A stretch of 64,000 nucleotides of DNA from the NCBI GenBank assembly GCA_029202445.1, contig CP119321.1, positions 2,170,001 through 2,234,000 on the forward strand, given 5' to 3'. Below the pieces are notes generated by a model. It was not told the DNA's origin and searched no databases. It saw only the letters and a list, made by a program, of their open reading frames with translations. Origin of the DNA: Candidatus Microbacterium phytovorans (lineage in GTDB: Bacteria > Actinomycetota > Actinomycetes > Actinomycetales > Microbacteriaceae). A program made the position numbers and the translations under genes. Shown piece after piece: positions 58,219-64,000 of the stretch (position 1 is the first letter of the stretch; every line of letters begins with the position of its first letter).

Positions 58219-58626
58219 TCAGCTGATGAACTTGATCGCCAGCGGGTAGGTGTACCACTGGCCCTGGTTCGACTTGACGGCCGCGATGATCGAGAACACG
58301 AGGTCGACGACCCACGCGGCGAGGATGATCAGGAAGCCGATGCCGATGATGCTGAGCACGCCGCCGACGAAGAAGGCGAGGGCGATCGTGATCTGGAAGT
58401 TCAGCGCCGTGGCGGTGTGCGCGCGGACGAACGGCCCGCGGTCCTTCAGCACGAGGTAGCCGATCAGGGCGGGCAGGAAGCTGAAGAAGATGCCGCCGAT
58501 GTGGACGAGCGTCGCCCACAGCTTCTCGTCCGACGGGTTCAGGGCCTGCGGCGCAGTCGGACCGCCGTAGGGCGGCTGCGAAGGCGGGAACGGGGGCTGC
58601 TGCGGAGGCTGCGGAGGAGTGGTCAC
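58219..58626 (-). CDS. DUF4870 membrane protein
   Basis: 135 aa. A Pro/Gln-rich cytoplasmic N terminus (about 30 residues) then three membrane spans with the family pattern WATLVHIGGIFFSFLPALIG, FVRAHTATALNFQIT and a final span, ending YPLAIKFIS. Start GTG at 58626 with TAGGCT 6 nt upstream (58633-58638), probably leaderless. Convergent with the methyltransferase gene, 12 nt apart. Function unknown. Confidence 0.88.
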   Translation of the reverse strand: MTTPPQPPQQPPFPPSQPPYGGPTAPQALNPSDEKLWATLVHIGGIFFSFLPALIGYLVLKDRGPFVRAHTATALNFQITIALAFFVGGVLSIIGIGFLIILAAWVVDLVFSIIAAVKSNQGQWYTYPLAIKFIS

Positions 58627-58632
58627 GGTGTC

Positions 58633-58638
58633 AGCCTA
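58633..58638 (-). promoter_or_regulatory. Leaderless-type -10 box for the DUF4870 gene
   Basis: TAGGCT on the minus strand, 6 nt before the GTG at 58626. Confidence 0.45.
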
Positions 58639-58684
58639 GGGGCGGCGCGGGGTCGACGGCATCCGGTTACCCCGAATTTCCGCC

Positions 58685-59495
58685 TCACAGGCCGCACCAC
58701 GCGGCGACCCACGCGAGGATCTCACCGCGCTGCTCCGGGGTCGCGGCCAGGTCGTACGACCCCGCGCGCGTCGCACCGCGCCGGGAGGAGCGGCAGCGCG
58801 ACGGACTGGCGCTTGCGATCGGTGCCGGTCTGATCGAGATCGAGCGGGTAGACCGCATCGACGAGTCCGGGGAATGTGAGCAGGTTGGTCTCGTGGATGC
58901 CGACGATCCGCAGCGTCCCCTCACCGGGAGCGGGCACGACGTCGAGGTCGAGACGGGCAGGTTCCCCCGCCGCGGATGCCGTGAACCTCCCGAGGCTCAC
59001 CGCCGCCGACCGTCCGGCCGCGACCTGCAGGCACTCGTTCTCGTGAAGCGCCGCGACGAACGGCACGACATCGACGATCGGCGCGGTGCGTGCCGTCATG
59101 GCATCCGTCTCGGCGTCGCGGACGTCGAGGGTCACGGTGGCCGTCGCGTCGGCCGGGGCATCGCACGCGACCTCGGTCAACTGCACTCGGATGTCGACGG
59201 TTGCGCCCGCCGGCACGGTCGATGTGCGCGCGACGGTGCGTGTGGCGGGCTGCGCGAACCGCGGATCGGCAACCGATACGGCACCGATCTCGATCGATCT
59301 CCCGGTGCCGTTGTGCACGGCGACGGCAGCCTGCCGCCCCGCCACGTCGGCGCGCGTCTGCCGCAGTTCCACGGTGACGCCGGCGGGAAGGCCGTCGGCG
59401 GACGCGGGGGGTTGCTCCGCGGTCGGGGAGCAACCCACCGCCAGCACGGCGAACAGGGCGAGCGCGACACAACTCCGGAACGACGCTCCGATCAT
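58685..59495 (-). pseudogene. Lipoprotein-like gene with C-terminal frameshift
   Basis: From the ATG at 59495 a lipoprotein signal (SCVALALFAVLAVGC, lipobox Cys near residue 22) and a beta-rich body run to LPLLPARCDA, after which this frame ends in low-complexity Arg/Gly sequence at 58722. The next frame gives a natural-looking end, SYDLAATPEQRGEILAWVAA followed by WCGL, stopping at 58685. Related actinobacterial proteins, from memory, have an Asp-Ala-His...Glu-Asp-Lys segment between these parts that is absent here, so a small deletion near 58790 is likely. Function unknown. Confidence 0.6.
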
Positions 59496-59553
59496 GCGGC
59501 GACGACGACCCTGCGGCCGCCACCCGCCGTCTCGTTCCGGAGTTGTGCGCACC

Positions 59554-60687
59554 TCAGCGCCGGATCTCGACGCGGTCGACGGTGACCTCGTCGAGGAAGG
59601 CGGTGTCGACCTCCACCCCGATGCCCGGCCCCGACGGCACCCTCACGTGTCCGTCTTCCAGGACGATCGGCGCGGTGACGATGTCGCGGTGATAGAACCG
59701 GTCGGATGCCGAGACGTCACCGGTGAGCGTGAACCCGGGGAGGGCGGCGAGCGCCGCGTTCGCCGCGCGCCCGATGCCCGTCTCGAGCATTCCCCCGCAC
59801 CACACGGGCACGCCGGCCGCCCGGCACAGGTCGTGCACCCGAACGGCTTCGAGGTAGCCCCCGACTCGGCCGGCTTTGATGTTGATGACGGATGCCGCAC
59901 GCAGCGCGAGCGCGTCGGCGGCGGCTTTCGCCGACACGATCGACTCGTCGAGGCAGACAGGCGTGCGCAGCCGCGCCGCGAGGGTCGCGTGGTCGACGAT
60001 GTCGTCTTCCTGCAGCGGCTGCTCGATGAGGAGAAGGTCGAACCGGTCGAGTTCGGCGAGGGTGTCGATGTCGGCGAGGGTGTATGCCGAGTTCGCGTCG
60101 ACCTGGAGGGGAATCGACCCGAACGCGTCGCGGACCGCGGCCGTGTCGCCGAGGTCGCGTCCGGGTTTGATCTTGATCTTGATGCGCGCGTAGCCCTCGT
60201 CGAGATAACCCGCGACGGTGTCGACGAGCGCGGCCGGGTCGCGCTGGATGCCCACCGAGACACCACTCGGGATGCGGTCGCGCACGGCGCCGAGGTGGGT
60301 CGCGAGCGAGCGATCCGCGGCGCGCAGGGCGGCATCGAGCACGGCGAGCTCGATGCCCGCCTTCGCCATCCGGTGGCCGACGAACGGCGAGAGGATGCCG
60401 GCGACCTCCTCCGGCGCGACGGCGCCCCGCTCCAGCAGCGCGGGAGCGAGGAACCGACGGCTCACGTCCCACGCGCCCTGCGTGTACTCGGAGGAGTACA
60501 GCGGCGCCTGCTGCGTGACGATCTCGCCCCACCCGTCACCGGCGGACGTGCGCGCCCGGACGACGATCACCTCACGCACGGTCTCCGTGCCGAAAGAGGT
60601 CGTGAAGGGCGCGACGAGCGGCAGATGCAGGACCCGCAACTCCACGGCGTCGATCGTGACGGGCGCGGCGGGGCGGGCGATCGGCAT
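59554..60687 (-). CDS. menC: o-Succinylbenzoate synthase / N-acylamino acid racemase (enolase superfamily)
   Basis: 377 aa. Catalytic Lys pair in ARIKIKIKPG, metal ligands Asp (QVDANSAY), Glu (LIEQPL) and Asp (CLDESI), and second Lys in NIKAGRVGG. The N-terminal capping domain FTTSFGTETVRE is typical. OSBS acts in menaquinone synthesis, but no other men gene is nearby, and the same family includes racemases, so specificity is uncertain. The ATG at 60687 has TAGCCT 6 nt upstream. Confidence 0.85.
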   Translation of the reverse strand: MPIARPAAPVTIDAVELRVLHLPLVAPFTTSFGTETVREVIVVRARTSAGDGWGEIVTQQAPLYSSEYTQGAWDVSRRFLAPALLERGAVAPEEVAGILSPFVGHRMAKAGIELAVLDAALRAADRSLATHLGAVRDRIPSGVSVGIQRDPAALVDTVAGYLDEGYARIKIKIKPGRDLGDTAAVRDAFGSIPLQVDANSAYTLADIDTLAELDRFDLLLIEQPLQEDDIVDHATLAARLRTPVCLDESIVSAKAAADALALRAASVINIKAGRVGGYLEAVRVHDLCRAAGVPVWCGGMLETGIGRAANAALAALPGFTLTGDVSASDRFYHRDIVTAPIVLEDGHVRVPSGPGIGVEVDTAFLDEVTVDRVEIRR

Positions 60688-60693
60688 GCGCTC

Positions 60694-60699
60694 AGGCTA
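60694..60699 (-). promoter_or_regulatory. Leaderless-type -10 box for the menC-like gene
   Basis: TAGCCT on the minus strand, 6 nt before the ATG at 60687. Confidence 0.45.
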
Positions 60700-60716
60700 G
60701 CCCTGCCGCGTCGCGG

Positions 60717-61271
60717 TCAGCGAGTGAAGGCGACCTCGGCCGTCGGTGTGACCTCACCAGCGGCGTCGGGGGTGCGCGAGAACGACCAGTAGAGGTTCGC
60801 GTAGCCGATCGACTGCTCGGGACTCACGGGCGACCCCCACTCCCGCATGTCCTCCGTGGTGTGGGCGTCGGCGACGAGCGTGACGTCGTAGCCTCGCGTC
60901 AGCGCTCCGTGCAGCGTCGAGCGGATGCAGGCGTCGGTCTGCGCGCCCGCGACGACCAGCCGGTCGACGCCGCGCTCGGCGAGCCGCTCTTCGAGGTCGG
61001 TGCCCTCGAAGGAGTCTCCGTAGATCTTGTCGACGCGCGCTTCCCCCTCCGCGGGGACGAGCTCGTCGACGAGCTGCCACTCCGGCGACCCCTTTTCGAG
61101 TTCGTTGTGGTCTTGCACCCACACGACGGGCACGCCGTCGGCACGGGCTCGCTCGACGAGCGCCGCGACGTTGCGCGTGACCGCCTCGACCTCGTAGTTG
61201 CCGGCGACCACACCGCGCTGCATGTCGATGACGACGAGCGCCGTAGCGTCACGGTCGGGGAATCTGCTCAT
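60717..61271 (-). CDS. Isochorismatase-family cysteine hydrolase
   Basis: 184 aa. Catalytic triad visible: Asp in LVVIDMQRGV (near 16), Lys in VDKIYGDSFEG, and Cys in VAGAQTDACIRST (near 118). These enzymes hydrolyse amides such as nicotinamide or ureido compounds, or are true isochorismatases. The ATG at 61271 follows CAGGAGGTC. It lies 29 nt upstream of the menC-like gene on the same strand, which has its own promoter box. Confidence 0.9.
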   Translation of the reverse strand: MSRFPDRDATALVVIDMQRGVVAGNYEVEAVTRNVAALVERARADGVPVVWVQDHNELEKGSPEWQLVDELVPAEGEARVDKIYGDSFEGTDLEERLAERGVDRLVVAGAQTDACIRSTLHGALTRGYDVTLVADAHTTEDMREWGSPVSPEQSIGYANLYWSFSRTPDAAGEVTPTAEVAFTR

Positions 61272-61336
61272 GGCGACCTCCTGTGTCACCGACAGCCTGC
61301 CACCGGCCTCCGACACGCACGAGAGGGGCCTGGCGC

Positions 61337-61459
61337 TCAGCGCAGGGCGCGAGCGAGCACCCGGTCGCGCGGGGCGACGAACGTGCTCCGCCGACCGCGG
61401 GAGCGGCGGAGACGGGGCGCACGCCAGCGGCGCGCGATGGTGTCGAACAGTGCGGGCAC
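61337..61459 (-). CDS. Possible small Arg-rich protein
   Basis: 40 aa from a GTG at 61459 with AAAGGGG 5 nt upstream (46 aa if an ATG at 61477 is used). Sequence begins VPALFDTIARRWRAPRLRRS and ends RDRVLARALR. Strongly basic, helical-looking. It lies 65 nt before the isochorismatase gene on the same strand. Not recognised, and chance cannot be excluded. Confidence 0.4.
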   Translation of the reverse strand: MPALFDTIARRWRAPRLRRSRGRRSTFVAPRDRVLARALR

Positions 61460-61654
61460 GGCATCCCCTTTCCTCATCAGAGAGACGCGATCCCCGCCCA
61501 TCTATGACGCGACTCGCGGTCCCTCTTCTGCGAAGAGGAGCGGGCGGCGCCGGGTGATACGTGGCCCCCTTGACCGACGCCGTCGCGAGCGGGACCATGA
61601 ACGCGTCGCGCTCAATGGGGACCGCGACGGGATCAGATCTCCGGGGGGACGATC

Positions 61655-63616
61655 ATGACCGACTCCGTTGCACACCCGAGTGGCGGCTTCCCCGCCGTGC
61701 GTCGACTGCTGGCGGCGGCCATCGCGGGCGCCTTCCTCTTCACGGCGGGCACCGCGATCGGAGGTCCACCGTCGCAGGCGGCCGAGCCGTCGGTGAGCTT
61801 CAGCGCCGCCGGCGACTACGGCATGAACGTCAACGGGGATGCCGTGCTGCGCGGCATGCGCGCGTCGGGCAACGATCTCACCCTCGCGCTCGGCGACATG
61901 CTCGGCGCGGGCGGGGTCACCGGCACCGAGCAGACCTTCTGTGACTACGTGGTGGAGCGGGTCGGCGCGGGGTACCCGTTCGAGCTCATCGCCGGCAACC
62001 ACGACAACGGCAGCAACGGCAACATCAACGACTTCTCGGCGTGCCTGCCCAACCAGCTCCCCGGCCTGGTCGGCACCTATGGCCGGCAGTACTACGTCGA
62101 CTATCCGCAGGACGACCCGCTCGTGCGCTTCGTCATGGTCTCGCCGAACATGGCCTTCAACGGCGCCTCGGCGTGGTTCTACGGCGCGGGCTCGGCGCGA
62201 TACAACTGGACGGCGGCGGCCATCGACGGCGCGCGGGCTGCCGGCATCCCCTGGGTCGTCGCCGGCATGCACTACCAGTGCCTCTCGGTGGGGATGTACG
62301 CGTGCCCGATGGGGGCCGACCTCGCCGACCTCTTCGTCGCGAAGCGGGTCGATCTCGTGCTGACCGGGCACGAGCACCTCTACCAGCGCACGAAGCAGCT
62401 CGCCCACGGTGCCGGCTGTACGCGGTTGACCGTCGGCGGGTACGAGGCGGCGTGCGTCGTCGACGCGGACACGTCGCTCACGAAGGGGGCGGGCACCGTC
62501 TTCCTCACCGTCGGGCTGGGTGGCGTGCAGAACCGCACCGTCGACCAAGCGGATGCCGAGGCCCCCTACTTCGCGGCCCTCAGCGGCCAGAACCTCAACT
62601 CCTCGTACGGATTCCTCTCCGCGACGCTCACCGAGACGACGATGACCGCGCACTTCGAGAACGCCGTGGGGCCGTTCACCGACGCGTTCACGATCGGCGA
62701 CGGCGCCGCGGTGCCCAACACCGCCCCCGTCGCGCGCGCCGACGTCACGTGCACCGCGCTCACGTGCGCCTACGACGGCCGCGCCTCCAGCGACGTCGAC
62801 GGCACCGTGACGTCGTACGCGTGGACCTTCGGCGACGGGGATGCCGCGACCGGCGACCGCGGCTCGCACACCTACGCGGAGCCCGGCATCTACACCGTCT
62901 CGCTCACGGTCACCGACGACGACGGCGCCACTCATGCCACGAACCGCACCGTCACGGTCGCCGCGCCGGGGACGGCGACCGTGCGCGCGGCCGACGCGTT
63001 CGACCGCACCCTGAGCGGCTCCTGGGGACAGGCCGACGTCGGCGGCGCCTGGAGCTCGCACTCCGCACTCTCCGTCGCCGGCGGGTCGGGGACGATCTCC
63101 TCGGCCGTCGGTGCCGTGCCGTCGACGACGCTCACCGCCGTGTCGGCGGCCGACGTCGACCTGCGCACCTCGTTCGTGCTCGACAAGATTCCCGTGGGCG
63201 GCTCGACCGGCACGACGGTCTCCACGTTCATCCGACGCACCGCCGACGGACGCTACTGGGCGAAGATCCGCGTCGCTCCGGGAGGTGCCGTGTACCTCAC
63301 CCTCTCGCGTGTCACGGCGGGCGGGGCCCAGACCTCCATCGCCTCCGAGACCCGGATCACCGGCCTCACCCTCACCGCGGGGACCCCGCTGAATCTGCGG
63401 TTCACGGCATCCGGTGCCGCTCCCACGCAGCTGAGCGCCCGCGTGTGGACCGGCGCGACCGAGCCGAGCACCTGGCAGCGGACGGCGACGGATGCCACGG
63501 CGGGCCTCCAGGGTGCGGGCAGCCTCGGGTTCGAGGTCTACACCTCCACGAGCGTCACGAACGGACCCGTGCGCGTCTCGATCCCCGACCTGCGCGTGAT
63601 CGACAGCACGCCGTGA
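61655..63616 (+). CDS. Secreted metallophosphoesterase with PKD domain
   Basis: 653 aa. Signal peptide (about 15-43), then a calcineurin-like phosphoesterase domain: GDYG, LALGDMLGAG, AGNHDNG, GMHYQC and TGHEHLYQR supply the bimetal ligands. A PKD domain follows (about 360-445, SYAWTFGDGDAATG). The C-terminal 200 residues are a lectin-like beta sandwich (DVDLRTSFVLDKIPVGGSTG). It has no anchor and is secreted. Start ATG at 61655 with GGGGGGAC upstream. Likely an extracellular phosphatase or nuclease-like enzyme. Confidence 0.9.
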   Translation: MTDSVAHPSGGFPAVRRLLAAAIAGAFLFTAGTAIGGPPSQAAEPSVSFSAAGDYGMNVNGDAVLRGMRASGNDLTLALGDMLGAGGVTGTEQTFCDYVVERVGAGYPFELIAGNHDNGSNGNINDFSACLPNQLPGLVGTYGRQYYVDYPQDDPLVRFVMVSPNMAFNGASAWFYGAGSARYNWTAAAIDGARAAGIPWVVAGMHYQCLSVGMYACPMGADLADLFVAKRVDLVLTGHEHLYQRTKQLAHGAGCTRLTVGGYEAACVVDADTSLTKGAGTVFLTVGLGGVQNRTVDQADAEAPYFAALSGQNLNSSYGFLSATLTETTMTAHFENAVGPFTDAFTIGDGAAVPNTAPVARADVTCTALTCAYDGRASSDVDGTVTSYAWTFGDGDAATGDRGSHTYAEPGIYTVSLTVTDDDGATHATNRTVTVAAPGTATVRAADAFDRTLSGSWGQADVGGAWSSHSALSVAGGSGTISSAVGAVPSTTLTAVSAADVDLRTSFVLDKIPVGGSTGTTVSTFIRRTADGRYWAKIRVAPGGAVYLTLSRVTAGGAQTSIASETRITGLTLTAGTPLNLRFTASGAAPTQLSARVWTGATEPSTWQRTATDATAGLQGAGSLGFEVYTSTSVTNGPVRVSIPDLRVIDSTP

Positions 63617-63620
63617 CGGC

Positions 63621-63998
63621 TCAGCCGATGACGAAGGCGTCGGGGTCGTCCGAGCGCGTCGGTCGCAGCGTCGGCGGCACGGGCCAGGGCAGCTCCCAAC
63701 GGCGCGCGTACGCGTCGATCGCGCCGAAGTCCTCGCCCTTGACGACGATGCGCTCGGGTGTGACCTCGACGAACCGCACGCGGAGGGGACGGTCCGACTC
63801 CCCCTCGAGCATCCACGGCTCCGCGAGATAGGAGAGGCCGAGCGTCTCGAGCACCGCCTCGGCATCCAGCCACTCGGTCGGCTCCGACGCGCGGCGGCCC
63901 AGCAGATCGAACGGAACCCACTGGTCGCCCTCGGGCGCGATCCAGCCGACGAGTTCGCCGTCGTCGCGCCGATGCGGAGTCCAGTCGGTGCCGATCAC
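63621..63998 (-). CDS. Hypothetical protein, possibly cut at the window edge
   Basis: 125 aa if it begins at the GTG at 63998. The true start may lie outside the window. Acidic, Trp-rich (TDWTPHRRDDGELVGWIAPE, WVPFDLLG, RRWELPWPVPP). It resembles conserved hypothetical actinobacterial proteins, and no function is known. Convergent with the phosphoesterase gene, 4 nt apart. Confidence 0.72.
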   Translation of the reverse strand: MIGTDWTPHRRDDGELVGWIAPEGDQWVPFDLLGRRASEPTEWLDAEAVLETLGLSYLAEPWMLEGESDRPLRVRFVEVTPERIVVKGEDFGAIDAYARRWELPWPVPPTLRPTRSDDPDAFVIG

Positions 63999-64000
63999 GG

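Noticed and set aside
61502..63865. 787-codon minus-strand frame over the phosphoesterase gene
   Set aside because: Antisense shadow. The plus strand has a signal peptide, all metal-binding motifs and a PKD domain.

Overview
The window looks like chromosomal DNA of a high-GC actinobacterium, most likely Microbacteriaceae and close to Microbacterium. This is inferred from several things seen directly: very high GC with GC-biased third positions; frequent GTG starts; a glycyl-tRNA synthetase of the single-chain alpha2 type; many TAnnnT boxes placed 6-7 nt upstream of start codons, as expected for leaderless mRNAs; secreted proteins with tandem Ig-like repeats; and the word GGATGCC/GGCATCC scattered through most genes. 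No insertion sequence, phage, CRISPR array, tRNA or rRNA was seen. It reads as ordinary chromosome with a few accessory islands.

Layout. (a) 1-5624, minus: a propionate (methylcitrate cycle) operon gntR-prpD-prpB-prpC-thiolase, interrupted by an unusual 60-bp tandem repeat array. (b) 5788-9384, plus: a self-regulated two-gene ABC exporter with a MarR/GbsR-like regulator, then RNase HI. (c) 9463-13736, minus: VOC protein, then a minimal sortase-pilin locus (class C sortase, LPxTG pilin, orphan NarL-type regulator). (d) 14110-16963, minus: Nudix hydrolase, aldo/keto reductase, RlmN. (e) 16994-25406, minus: a seven-gene peptide-uptake operon (binding protein, M14 carboxypeptidase, DppB, DppC, a beta-lactamase-fold hydrolase, an embedded MarR/GbsR-like regulator, a fused DppDF ATPase). 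(f) 25643-30140, plus: a beta-glucoside operon controlled by a BglG/LicT antiterminator, with a visible RAT-terminator switch. (g) 30241-37369: assorted metabolic genes, including a three-gene SDR/enoyl-CoA hydratase/SDR cluster and an APH(3')-like kinase. (h) 37406-40396, minus: a YkoEDC-type thiamine/HMP ECF transporter behind a TPP riboswitch. (i) 40449-48907: a membrane-anchored D,D-peptidase-like protein, a J-domain/NERD fusion, 3-hydroxyisobutyryl-CoA hydrolase, an ABC exporter with a Glu/Pro repeat tail, HemD, and a three-gene cell-envelope operon. (j) 49007-64000: a flavin oxidase, an HhH-GPD protein, a secreted subtilase, GlyRS, two apparently frameshifted exported-protein genes, MenC-like and isochorismatase-like enzymes, and a secreted phosphoesterase.

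Together the metabolic genes point to use of propionyl-CoA-generating substrates (thiolase, enoyl-CoA hydratase, SDRs, HIBCH and the methylcitrate cycle), imported peptides and beta-glucosides. Control is visible in the DNA as palindromic operators, a TPP riboswitch, a RAT antiterminator site, leaderless promoters and strong hairpins placed between the first and second genes of several operons. The least explained items are the prp repeat array, the peptide operon with its two cytoplasmic hydrolases, the J-NERD protein, the pilus locus with its orphan regulator, and the frameshifted exported genes with their hairpin-rich surroundings.
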